Origin: Rhodobacteraceae bacterium HTCC2150
GTDB lineage: Bacteria; Pseudomonadota; Alphaproteobacteria; Rhodobacterales; Rhodobacteraceae
Assembly (NCBI GenBank): GCA_000169395.1
Contig: AAXZ01000001.1
Location: 434,001 to 498,000 of the forward strand
Length of the DNA: 64,000 nt
Direction of reading: 5' to 3'
Of this stretch, positions 26,834-34,912 are shown piece by piece. A program made the translations under genes and the position numbers. Numbering within the stretch: position 1 is the stretch's first letter; each line of letters opens with the position of its first letter. The notes under the pieces were generated by a model that did no database searches, was not told where the DNA came from, and saw only the letters and a list, made by a program, of their open reading frames with translations.

Positions 26834-27895
26834 ATGACTGGCGTTACACTTTCCAAAGCGATCAAAAAATATGGCGATGTTCAAGTCATCCATGGGGTCG
26901 ATCTAGAGATCGAAGATGGTGAGTTTTGTGTTTTTGTTGGCCCATCTGGATGTGGTAAATCCACCTTGTTGCGGATGATTGCGGGGCTTGAAGATACAAC
27001 ATCGGGGCAGATTTCCATTGGTGCGCGTGACGTAACAAAAATGGACCCAGCCGAACGCGGTGTTGCGATGGTGTTTCAAACTTATGCTTTGTACCCGCAC
27101 ATGACGGTCGAACAAAACATGGGTTTCGGCCTGAAAATGAATGGCGTGCCCAAAGATGAAATAGAACGCAAAGTTTCCGAAGCTTCGGCTATTTTGCAGC
27201 TTGATGAATATCGTAAACGCAAGCCAAAGGCATTGTCTGGTGGTCAGCGTCAGCGCGTTGCAATTGGCCGTGCGATTGTTCGTGGCCCAGAAGTGTTTTT
27301 GTTTGACGAGCCGTTGTCCAACCTTGATGCAGAACTGCGTGTTGATATGCGGGTAGAAATTGCGCGTCTGCACAAAGAAATTGGCGCAACGATGATCTAT
27401 GTAACCCACGACCAGGTTGAGGCGATGACACTGGCCGACAAGATCGTTGTTCTGCGGGCAGGTGTGGTCGAACAGGCCGGTGCGCCTATGGATTTGTACC
27501 GCGACCCAGACAACAAATTTGTTGCCGGTTTTATTGGATCACCCGCCATGAATTTTCTTGATGGTGTGATCGAAGGTGGCAAAGTACGCGTGCCCACGCT
27601 TGCCAATGCTTTGATTTCCGTAAACGCAACACTTCCTGCCGAGGGAACCGAGGTTTCCGTTGGCGTCCGTCCACAAGATTTTACAATGAGCGAAGCGCAA
27701 ACGGGATCAATTGTGGAACTGTCTGAACAGTTGGGCGGCGTGACATATTGTTATTTGCGGGCAACAACTGGCGAGCGCATCGTTGTCGAGGTGAAAGACG
27801 GCAGCGAGCAGAAAATTGGGGCAACCGTTTCTGTTGCATTTGATCCTGAAAATGCTCTGTTGTTCGACCGCAAAACCGAACTTCGCATCAGATAA
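26834..27895 (+). CDS. Sugar ABC transporter ATP-binding protein (MalK/UgpC type)
   Basis: The 353-residue ATPase has Walker [10 protein letters not shown], signature L-S-G-G-Q-R-Q-R, Walker [12 protein letters not shown] and H-loop V-T-H-D-Q. A C-terminal TOBE-type regulatory domain contains S-V-G-V-R-P-Q-D-F. The ATG follows AAGGA at good spacing; the longer upstream frame overlaps the iclR gene and is a shadow. It energises the galactoside permeases at 22866 and 23718. It is separated from them by the regulator and lies on the other strand. Confidence 0.92.
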   Translation: MTGVTLSKAIKKYGDVQVIHGVDLEIEDGEFCVFVGPSGCGKSTLLRMIAGLEDTTSGQISIGARDVTKMDPAERGVAMVFQTYALYPHMTVEQNMGFGLKMNGVPKDEIERKVSEASAILQLDEYRKRKPKALSGGQRQRVAIGRAIVRGPEVFLFDEPLSNLDAELRVDMRVEIARLHKEIGATMIYVTHDQVEAMTLADKIVVLRAGVVEQAGAPMDLYRDPDNKFVAGFIGSPAMNFLDGVIEGGKVRVPTLANALISVNATLPAEGTEVSVGVRPQDFTMSEAQTGSIVELSEQLGGVTYCYLRATTGERIVVEVKDGSEQKIGATVSVAFDPENALLFDRKTELRIR

Positions 27896-27910
27896 TTTAT
27901 AGGTGTCGTA

Positions 27911-28888
27911 ATGATCCAACAGGAAATCGGACAAAGTGGAATTCAAGCTTCGGCCATTGGGTTGGGTACTTGGGCAATCGGTGGGTGGAAGTGGGGCGGT
28001 ACTGATGATGCGGCCTCAATCGACGCAATTTCGGCGGCGATAGACAACGGCATAACATTGATCGATACAGCGCCCGCCTACGGCATGGGCCGATCCGAGG
28101 AAATCGTTGGGCGCGCTATTCACGGGCGTCGTGACAAAGTGGTGATTGCCACGAAATGCGGGCTTGTCTGGCACCATCAAAATGGCCCGCATCATGTGGA
28201 TCAAAACGGTCAACCTATTCACCGCTATTTGGGCCGCGCATCGATTATTCACGAGGTTGAGCAAAGTCTGCGTCGATTAAACACTGACTACATCGATCTT
28301 TACATTACCCATTGGCAAGATACGGTGACGCCAATTTCCGAAACAATGGCAACGCTGGAAGAGTTGCGCGATCAGGGCAAAATTCGCGCTATCGGTGCAA
28401 GCAACGTTTCCGTCAGTGATTTACAAGCCTATATTGCGGCGGGTCAACTTGATGCGATCCAAGAACAATACAACATGGTGCATCGCGATATTGCGAAAAC
28501 ACTTTTGCCAATCACCGTCGCGAACAATGTTGCGACCCTAAGTTATTCCAGCCTTGCGCTGGGCCTGCTTAGTGGGGCCATGACAAGCACGCGCGTTTTT
28601 AAGGGCGATGATTTGCGACAAACAAACCCACGTTTCAGCCCTGAAAATCGCGCGCGGGTCGCCGCCTTTATGACGGCGATAGAACCGATCGCGACAATAC
28701 ATGACGCCAGTTTGGCGCAAATTGTAATTGCTTGGACGCTTCAACAGGCTGGGGTTACTTTTGCCCTTTGTGGCGCTCGAACGGCGATGCAAGCACAAGA
28801 AAATGCCAAGGCTGGAACAATTTCACTTACGCCAAACGACCTTGCAAAAATTGACAGTGAAATCGAAACCCATTTGGCCGCTATTTAG
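27911..28888 (+). CDS. Aldo/keto reductase
   Basis: The 325-residue protein has the AKR catalytic tetrad in context: Asp and Tyr in L-I-D-T-A-P-A-Y-G, Lys in V-I-A-T-K-C-G and His in L-Y-I-T-H-W-Q. The C-terminal NADP site is L-C-G-A-R-T-A-M-Q. Some AKRs oxidise D-galactose or L-fucose at C1, so this could supply the galactose dehydrogenase step. It is the last gene after the MalK-type ATPase, 15 bases downstream. Whether it or the SDR at 16543 makes galactonolactone cannot be decided from sequence. Confidence 0.85.
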   Translation: MIQQEIGQSGIQASAIGLGTWAIGGWKWGGTDDAASIDAISAAIDNGITLIDTAPAYGMGRSEEIVGRAIHGRRDKVVIATKCGLVWHHQNGPHHVDQNGQPIHRYLGRASIIHEVEQSLRRLNTDYIDLYITHWQDTVTPISETMATLEELRDQGKIRAIGASNVSVSDLQAYIAAGQLDAIQEQYNMVHRDIAKTLLPITVANNVATLSYSSLALGLLSGAMTSTRVFKGDDLRQTNPRFSPENRARVAAFMTAIEPIATIHDASLAQIVIAWTLQQAGVTFALCGARTAMQAQENAKAGTISLTPNDLAKIDSEIETHLAAI

Positions 28889-28891
28889 CCA

Positions 28892-29764
28892 TCAGTTGCG
28901 TGGACGGTAGTCACCCACATACGCCAAAAAATGAAAAGCTTGCGCTAAATCGACGATTTTAGAGGCATTGCCCGCAACCTCGTTCCGGCCAGTCAAAATC
29001 GGCGCCACACCATCAAAAACGTCCGCAAAGTGATGATTGGCCATGCGCGTGGCAATGCCAAATTTATCAGCCAATGCAGCCAACGAATAGCGAGGTGAGG
29101 ATGCCAGCGCGCGCAGCAAGAAAAGCTGAATGGGCGAACGCTTCGTCAGCAAGGTGAGCCACGCCATCATCGTTTCGCGATCAATAATATCCCAACGCGC
29201 TGCCCAAGCAATATAAAACGGGATCGAAAGATATTCGACCTCATCCTTGGTTAAGTTGGCATCAAAGCGGTTGGATACGTCTTTGAAATACGTCATCTGA
29301 AGTCGCTCTGCCCCCTTATAAGGAATGGCAAATGACAGACTGACCGAGTGCAGCATATTCAGGGGTTGATAGTATTCTCGAAAAATTTGCGTTTTGCGCC
29401 ATTCACTAAGGGATCGGAAATCTGTGTTGAAAACCGCCGTACCGATGTTTCGCAAAATGGCAGGCCGCGTCACGTCCAAATGTTGCACGCGACGATAAAC
29501 ATCAAGTTCGTTTTCGCCCATGTTGTAATTGGATACGGCCCGCGTTCCTGCAATCATTTGATTGCTGTCGATTGTGCAATGTACGACTGACAAAGCATCA
29601 GCAGAAAACGATCTGTGCAGACCGCGCAGGGTCTCTACTTGAAATGAAGAGAAGTTAAGATCGGTCAAACCCATTGCTGCCTCGGGCAGTTCTTGGCACA
29701 AAAACTGTTCTGAATATGCAAGGCGAAAACCACCGGTATTCTTGATTCGAACGACTTTCGACAT
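28892..29764 (-). CDS. Putative transcriptional regulator with atypical C-terminal helix-turn-helix
   Basis: The protein is about 290 residues from the ATG at 29764; 29782 and 29779 are alternative starts and none has a strong ribosome-binding site. The central region (E-Y-Y-Q-P-L-N-M-L-H-S-V-S-L-S-F) resembles the PAS/GAF-like sensor part of some LuxR-type regulators. The C-terminus shows S-L-A-A-L-A-D-K-F-G-I-A-T-R-M-A-N-H-H-F, which can form a helix-turn-helix. It lacks the standard LuxR L-T-x-R-E motif, and L-T-K-R-S-P stands in its place. It diverges from the RTX/Hint gene with paired TGTAAATTT elements between them, so it probably controls that gene. Confidence 0.5.
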   Translation of the reverse strand: MSKVVRIKNTGGFRLAYSEQFLCQELPEAAMGLTDLNFSSFQVETLRGLHRSFSADALSVVHCTIDSNQMIAGTRAVSNYNMGENELDVYRRVQHLDVTRPAILRNIGTAVFNTDFRSLSEWRKTQIFREYYQPLNMLHSVSLSFAIPYKGAERLQMTYFKDVSNRFDANLTKDEVEYLSIPFYIAWAARWDIIDRETMMAWLTLLTKRSPIQLFLLRALASSPRYSLAALADKFGIATRMANHHFADVFDGVAPILTGRNEVAGNASKIVDLAQAFHFLAYVGDYRPRN

Positions 29765-29817
29765 TTGGAAACAATCCATCATCAATATAGTTAATGTTCC
29801 GTTATCATAAAGTTTAC

Positions 29818-29895
29818 ACTGTAAATTTGCAATAAAATTTTGAAATGAATGGCCATAATAAGGCCAAATGTCACAAAATAATGTAAATTTACAGT
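29818..29895. promoter_or_regulatory. Paired inverted TGTAAATTT elements between the HTH gene and the RTX/Hint gene
   Basis: ACTGTAAATTTGCA lies at 29818-29831. The reverse complement of 29882-29895 reads ACTGTAAATTTACA, matching in 13 of 14 positions. The two copies face each other about 50 bases apart in an A+T-rich promoter region. The second copy contains the self-complementary TGTAAATTTACA. Between them is a small GGCC-ATAATAA-GGCC hairpin. This is the layout of a regulator that binds two sites in a divergent promoter. Confidence 0.55.
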
Positions 29896-29979
29896 TAAAT
29901 GCTGATTTGTCATTCCTTAATATAGTGTCAACAGAGTTTAACAAGTGCAGATCCAACGCGGATCTCTAAGGAGTGCAAA

Positions 29980-31152
29980 ATGCCATTTTTCTTTGACTGG
30001 TCGGCTTATTCGGATCCAAACGGAACATTTACGCTAAACGATGGTTCAGAGGACCTAGATGTAACGGTATCCGCAGGTTCTAACCAATTTATCGCCAACA
30101 TGGCCGGCAATGACGTTTTGAAATCTTACGAACAAACTGGCCCGGTTTCGACAACCATTGGTTTTGATCAAGTTGTTCAAGGCGTATCCTTTGAAATTTT
30201 TGACGTTGATCAGGGTACGGACATTGAAGGGTGGCAAGGCATTGGTTCTGGTGGTTGGGATGATGCAATCACAATCACTGCATTTGATGAAGCAGGCAAT
30301 GAAATCCAAATCCCTGCGTCGGCAATCACACTTACGACCCATCACTCGGTGACATCGACACCAACTGGTACGACTATTGATTCAGGTGGTGCTGATACCC
30401 CAAACCTAGAAGGTACTGGCGCTGCTGATACCGTTTTGGTGACGATTGATTTCCCAGTTGCCAGCATCCAAATCACGCACAATGTCGGCGATAATGGTGC
30501 AACATCTACGGGTACAATCGGTGTCAGCGATATAACAATTGATACAATTGTTGATCCTGTTGATCCAGCAGGCCCGGTTGACGGTGAAGAAACCAGCGAA
30601 GCGATGATCCTTGGTTACGATGATGCGTTAGGCGCCACTGATGGTGGCGGTGATATGATCACCACTGGCAATGATTCAATCTTGGGTAACGGCGGTGATG
30701 ACTTCATCGATGGTGATGCGGGCGACGATACCATTGACGGTGGCCAAGGTGACGATACCATTCAATTGTCTGACAACTTTGGTGATGACACAATCGCCGG
30801 TGACGAAGACATCTGTAATCAGGACATCGACACACTTTCTGGCGAAGGTATCACAGGCGAGGGCGTAACAGTTACGTTTTCAGGTGATGAATCCGGTACG
30901 TTAACCGGCAATACAAGCGGTGACGAAGCCGATTTTATTGAAATCGAGAAAGTTGTTACAACCGATCAAGATGATACAATTGATGGCACTGGTTCCCCTA
31001 ACGGCATTGATGTCGACGCGGGTGATGGTGACGACACCATTACTGGTGGTACAGGTGGTGACACGATCGACGGCGGCAACGGCAACGATGATATTGATGC
31101 AGGTGAAGGCGATGACGTCCTCAAAGTTGGGGGGAGGGGACAATACCCCTGA
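29980..31152 (+). CDS. RTX-repeat secreted protein, N-terminal part of a broken Hint-domain gene
   Basis: The 390-residue product has no Sec signal. Its N-terminal half is a beta-rich domain rich in D, T and G. Its C-terminal half carries RTX-type calcium-binding nonapeptides (G-G-D-D-F-I-D-G-D, A-G-D-D-T-I-D-G-G and similar, roughly residues 230-260 and 345-380). Such proteins are normally exported by type I secretion, but no exporter is nearby. The ATG follows AAGGAG at six bases. The frame stops at 31150 just after a G-rich run, and the remaining RTX and Hint parts continue in other frames, so the full-length protein would need several frame corrections. Confidence 0.75.
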   Translation: MPFFFDWSAYSDPNGTFTLNDGSEDLDVTVSAGSNQFIANMAGNDVLKSYEQTGPVSTTIGFDQVVQGVSFEIFDVDQGTDIEGWQGIGSGGWDDAITITAFDEAGNEIQIPASAITLTTHHSVTSTPTGTTIDSGGADTPNLEGTGAADTVLVTIDFPVASIQITHNVGDNGATSTGTIGVSDITIDTIVDPVDPAGPVDGEETSEAMILGYDDALGATDGGGDMITTGNDSILGNGGDDFIDGDAGDDTIDGGQGDDTIQLSDNFGDDTIAGDEDICNQDIDTLSGEGITGEGVTVTFSGDESGTLTGNTSGDEADFIEIEKVVTTDQDDTIDGTGSPNGIDVDAGDGDDTITGGTGGDTIDGGNGNDDIDAGEGDDVLKVGGRGQYP

Positions 31153-31330
31153 TGGCGGCAAAAGGCAAAAATACTTTTGATGCCGCAACTGATCCTACAA
31201 CACCAACAGAATCTCTCACTGTTCACGTAACTGACGATGGTGATGGGCACGCTTGAATTGAACCAAAAAAGGTTCAATTGACAGACTTTACCAGGTGTCG
31301 AGGATTTCCCTGGCGGGCGAGGGTCCAAAT
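31125..31330 (+). pseudogene. Frameshift cluster inside the RTX/Hint gene
   Basis: Coding sense moves between frames here. After the G-rich run at 31129-31139 the frame holding G-G-G-D-N-T-P-D-G-G continues. After AAAA at 31160-31163 another frame reads G-K-N-T-F-D-A-A-T-D and L-T-V-H-V-T-D-D-G-D-G before a TGA at 31254. Near 31300 V-E-D-F and then L-A-G-E-G-P-N-D-D-E appear in two further registers. A 9-bp hairpin with an A6 loop lies at 31256-31279. At least three small indels in about 200 bases fit either local decay or sequencing errors. Confidence 0.65.
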
Positions 31331-32191
31331 GATGACGAAATTTTCCTTGATACCCCGGTCACTGACATGGCGGACATCAGCGGACTAGATGATACTGCTG
31401 AGGGTACATTTACACCCGAAAACGGCGGGGCGCCTATCAGCTTTGGTCCGACGTCAGACACGTTGCTGTCTACGCTTTTGGCCGGGGGTTATATCCCAGC
31501 AGGTGAAACCGATCCGATCGAACCAAAAGGTGATTTCCAAATCACCGCAGGTGACGAGGATGGTGTGATTGGCGATATTTCGTTCAGCAACTTTGAAACG
31601 ATTAACTTTACGTTCATCTGTTTTGGTCGCGGCACCATGATTGCCACGGACAAGGGTGAAAAACTGATCGAGGAATTGGTTGTTGGTGATATGGTTCAGA
31701 CCAAAGATCACGGTATGCAAGAATTGCGCTGGGTCGGATCAAAATCTGTACCAGCCACACGCGACCTTGCACCGATCGTTATCAAGGCCGGTGCCATGTC
31801 CAACGTTGCGGATTTGACGGTTTCCCCGCAACACCGCATGTTGCTTGAAGGTTGGCGTGCGGAATTACTGTTCAGTGAAAACGAAGTTTTGGTTGCAGCC
31901 AAGCACTTGGTTAACGGCGATACAATCTATCGCGCCGAAGGCGGCGAAGTTGAATATTTCCACCTATTGTTCGACACACACGAAGTAATCTATGCAAATG
32001 GCGCTCCTTCTGAAAGCTTCCACCCAGGTCAGCAAGGGTTTGGGGCATTGTCAGAAGAATCGCGTCAGGAAATCATTGGTTTGTTCCCTGAATTGGCAAC
32101 AGATGCATCTGCTTATGGTCCATCCGTTCGCACAAGTTTGAAAGCGCACGAAGGTAAAATCCTCGCGGATAATCCCGATTTCTTACGCTAA
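31295..32191 (+). CDS. Hint-domain protein, C-terminal part of the broken RTX/Hint gene
   Basis: This 298-residue frame begins formally at a GTG without a ribosome-binding site, so it is best read as the 3' part of the gene starting at 29980. The first 100 residues continue the acidic RTX-type sequence. From about 110 there is a Hint (hedgehog/intein) module: C-F-G-R-G-T-M-I-A-T-D-K-G, then L-R-W-V-G and S-P-Q-H-R-M-L. The C-terminus has F-H-P-G-Q-Q-G-F as in many roseobacter Hint proteins. The first Cys and the S-P-Q-H-R His are retained. Self-processing is possible in the intact ancestor. A terminator follows. Confidence 0.75.
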   Translation: MSRISLAGEGPNDDEIFLDTPVTDMADISGLDDTAEGTFTPENGGAPISFGPTSDTLLSTLLAGGYIPAGETDPIEPKGDFQITAGDEDGVIGDISFSNFETINFTFICFGRGTMIATDKGEKLIEELVVGDMVQTKDHGMQELRWVGSKSVPATRDLAPIVIKAGAMSNVADLTVSPQHRMLLEGWRAELLFSENEVLVAAKHLVNGDTIYRAEGGEVEYFHLLFDTHEVIYANGAPSESFHPGQQGFGALSEESRQEIIGLFPELATDASAYGPSVRTSLKAHEGKILADNPDFLR

Positions 32192-32216
32192 AGCAATTTA
32201 GCGAAACCAACTATTT

Positions 32217-32239
32217 GGGGGCCTTCGGGCCCCCTTTTT
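32217..32239 (+). terminator. Rho-independent terminator with UUCG loop
   Basis: GGGGGCC-TTCG-GGCCCCC (32217-32234) followed by TTTTT forms a strong terminator 26 bases after the Hint gene stop. It also overlaps the end of the convergent kinase gene. Confidence 0.92.
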
Positions 32240-34521
32240 CATGCGATTTTTTGATTTTGAATCTCGGTTGTGGTCGAGTTTTTTACAGCAATTGCAATTC
32301 CCATCTCACGGATCAAAATATCCTGTTTGATAGGCTTTGAAAGAAAACTGTTCATGCCCGCGTTGATGCATTTGTTTTGGTCTTCCGCAAAGGCGTTAGC
32401 CGTTAACGCAAGTATCGGCGTCTCCGGCCAACCTTTGGCGTGCTCAAAGGTTCGGATTTCCTTGGCCGCCTCAAGACCGTTTTTAATTGGCATGGAAACA
32501 TCCATAAGAACGATGTCAGGGCGAAAACTCTTGAACTGATCAATAGCTTCATTTCCATCGTTCGCAAAGGACAATGATACAGAAATTCTCTCGAACATTT
32601 TCCTTAAAAGCAGACGGTTCGTGCGGTTGTCTTCTGTGATCAAAACCCTTTTCCCAGCAATCAAGGCTTCGTTGTTTTCAACATCTGGATTGTCAGTTTT
32701 CGTAAGTTTTGAAATGTGACTTTGATGCGCTTTATCGCCAAACAATTTTACTTGAAAACAAGAACCCTCACCGACGGTTGAGGTGACAACGATGTCGCCG
32801 CCCATTTGTTTGGCCAGCCTTTTTGAAATGCTTAGGCCCAACCCGGTTCCGCCATATTTTCGCGTTGTATCGCCATCGGCTTGGGTGAAGTTTTCAAAAA
32901 TACGATGAAGAGCATCTGCCGGAATGCCAATACCAGTGTCACTTATATTGATCGTTACCTCAACATTATTTGAAACCTCTTGCATAAGAACGTCAATAGT
33001 TACGCCGCCCGTGTCAGTGAATTTGATGGCGTTGCCGACCAAATTCAAAACGATCTGTCGCAGTCGCACAGGATCAATCAAAAGAAATCCAATGTCAGAT
33101 TGAACGGACGTCATAGACAAAGCGATATCTTTATTTCTGGCCACTGCTCGAAGGGTTTCAATGGCGCGACTGATTACATCGGGCACAGAAATGGCTTGGG
33201 GCGATAGTTCTAGTTTGCCACTGCCAAGTTTTGAAAAATCAAGAATATCGTTGATGATATGTAGCAGGGATTCACCTGACTCGATGATAGTTTTTGTCAA
33301 TTCAAGTTGTTCTTCATCTAACTTTGATTTCACCAACAAATCGGCCATACCAATCACCCCATTCATTGGCGTGCGAATTTCGTGGCTTATGGTGGCAAGA
33401 AATGCAGATTTTGCGGCCGCTGCTTGTTCTGCCTCTGAACGAGCCAAGGCCAGATCGACCTCGCGTTGCTTAATCAGGGAAATGTCACGTTCTATGCCCA
33501 CGAACATTGTTAATTCACCCGTGTCATCGAAAATTGGTGAGATACTGGTTTCCACCCAAATCTTTTGGCCGGACTTGGTGTAATTTACGATCTCGGTTCT
33601 GACGGGTTCCAACTTATTTATTGCATCAATAATTTTGCTGTTCGCCGATTTTGATGTCTCTGGCCCATTCAACAATTCACCTGGGATTCTACCGATCGCC
33701 TCAGTGAAAGAATAACCGGTTGTTTTTGTGAAAGTATCATTAACCCATTCAATTCTATTGTCTGTGTTACTTATGATGACGCTATCATTTGCACTTTCGG
33801 CAACGGCAGCAAGCCAGCGAAAGTGTCGTTGTTTTTTACGCAAGGTTTCGTTGGCAATCTCTGTTTGACGCCGTTCCAAAATGATTGCGTGTTCAAACCT
33901 TTGGCGCCTTTGTTGATAGCCATGGGTGAATTTTATAAACAGAATAATCAAATAAATTAGAAGGGTTGATGAAAAGGCATCAAACCAAAAACGACGATCC
34001 AACCAACCACCGTTTGCCGCATCAAGAACCAGCATTGAAACTGCAAGCAGGCCGTAAATTCGCAACCGCGCCATCGAGGCGGGTTTGTTGTAAAACAGAA
34101 CCAAACCCGCATTCAGCATTGCACCTGCGATAAAGACCATCGCAAAGAAACGCGTGTTTTCGCCGCCTGTTTGCCACGTGATCGCGATGCACCCACTGAT
34201 TGATGCCGCCTGTAAAATTGCCGTGGTAACCGCGCCCTTTTCCCAGTTTTTAATGGGTGTGTCGGGTTTGGTTTTTTTCAGTAGATGAGACAGAAAAATA
34301 CAATCAATTGCCTCACCAAGAATGGCCAAAGCAAAGGTTAAAATGCCAACTAAGGGCCCCATCAAAAAATAGAGAAACACAGCGCCAACAAGTGTTAAAA
34401 CCTGCCGTTGCCTAAAGTTTCGCACGCGACCATATGCATAGCGACGCAACAGGCCTCTATGATTATTGTCTTCTTCGAAACGGGCAAGTTGCGAAGCAGC
34501 GGAAATGTTGTTCTCTTGCAT
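32239..34521 (-). CDS. Hybrid sensor histidine kinase with PAS and receiver domains
   Basis: The 760-residue protein has about six N-terminal membrane helices (about 40-200) and a PAS domain (A-E-S-A-N-D-S-V-I-I-S-N onward). HisKA carries the phospho-acceptor H-box F-L-A-T-I-S-H-E-I-R-T-P-M-N-G. HATPase follows with the N box N-A-I-K-F-T-D and G boxes D-T-G-I-G-I-P and G-T-G-L-G-L-S. A C-terminal receiver has L-I-T-E-D-N and phospho-acceptor Asp in I-V-L-M-D-V-S-M-P. The ATG at 34521 is preferred; the longer frame needs a TTG. No partner phosphotransferase or response regulator is adjacent. The sensed signal is unknown. Confidence 0.9.
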   Translation of the reverse strand: MQENNISAASQLARFEEDNNHRGLLRRYAYGRVRNFRQRQVLTLVGAVFLYFLMGPLVGILTFALAILGEAIDCIFLSHLLKKTKPDTPIKNWEKGAVTTAILQAASISGCIAITWQTGGENTRFFAMVFIAGAMLNAGLVLFYNKPASMARLRIYGLLAVSMLVLDAANGGWLDRRFWFDAFSSTLLIYLIILFIKFTHGYQQRRQRFEHAIILERRQTEIANETLRKKQRHFRWLAAVAESANDSVIISNTDNRIEWVNDTFTKTTGYSFTEAIGRIPGELLNGPETSKSANSKIIDAINKLEPVRTEIVNYTKSGQKIWVETSISPIFDDTGELTMFVGIERDISLIKQREVDLALARSEAEQAAAAKSAFLATISHEIRTPMNGVIGMADLLVKSKLDEEQLELTKTIIESGESLLHIINDILDFSKLGSGKLELSPQAISVPDVISRAIETLRAVARNKDIALSMTSVQSDIGFLLIDPVRLRQIVLNLVGNAIKFTDTGGVTIDVLMQEVSNNVEVTINISDTGIGIPADALHRIFENFTQADGDTTRKYGGTGLGLSISKRLAKQMGGDIVVTSTVGEGSCFQVKLFGDKAHQSHISKLTKTDNPDVENNEALIAGKRVLITEDNRTNRLLLRKMFERISVSLSFANDGNEAIDQFKSFRPDIVLMDVSMPIKNGLEAAKEIRTFEHAKGWPETPILALTANAFAEDQNKCINAGMNSFLSKPIKQDILIREMGIAIAVKNSTTTEIQNQKIA

Positions 34522-34657
34522 ATGGTTCGTCGAAATCCACAAAAACCAAACTTTGGGGTATGGTTCTGCTTTTACAAATGCGGAACTTAACAAAACTAAA
34601 ATGCTGGAAATAAATTATCTAAAAGTTGATCGAATAGATTGAGATCAAGCCTGCGGT

Positions 34658-34912
34658 TTAACCGCCTTTTATGCGTTGTAAGACGAATATTTCACTGTCT
34701 TCATTAACGGGTTCAACAAGGCTCTGTGCGATGATGCGCCCATCAACAGCAAGGGATACGCCGGCCTTTATTGGTGCTGCTAGCGCTGGATGTATCAAGG
34801 GCAATTCGCGCAAAATATCACCAACAGTCGAGGCGCGAACCTCGACTGTTTCATTTCCTTCGGCCAAGGATCGAAGCCCAGACCATAGATGAACTTTAAC
34901 CTTTGGCTTGAT
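34658..34912 (-). CDS. MoaD/ThiS-family small sulfur carrier protein next to a Mo hydroxylase
   Basis: A frame of about 84 residues overlapping the 3' end of the molybdopterin subunit gene reads V-K-V-H-L-W-S-G-L-R-S-L at its start and ends R-I-K-G-G. This is the beta-grasp fold pattern and C-terminal Gly-Gly of MoaD/ThiS proteins, which carry a thiocarboxylate sulfur for molybdopterin or thiamine synthesis. No ATG, GTG or TTG is available at the expected start. An ATC at 34912 with GGAGG nine bases upstream is one candidate, so the 5' end is uncertain. Its position suggests it serves cofactor sulfuration for the adjacent enzyme. Confidence 0.6.
   Translation of the reverse strand: MKPKVKVHLWSGLRSLAEGNETVEVRASTVGDILRELPLIHPALAAPIKAGVSLAVDGRIIAQSLVEPVNEDSEIFVLQRIKGG

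Noticed and set aside
30660-31110. Repetitive DNA over the RTX region considered as a tandem repeat or CRISPR-like array
   Set aside because: The repetition comes from degenerate Ca-binding nonapeptide codons; units are not identical and have no spacers.
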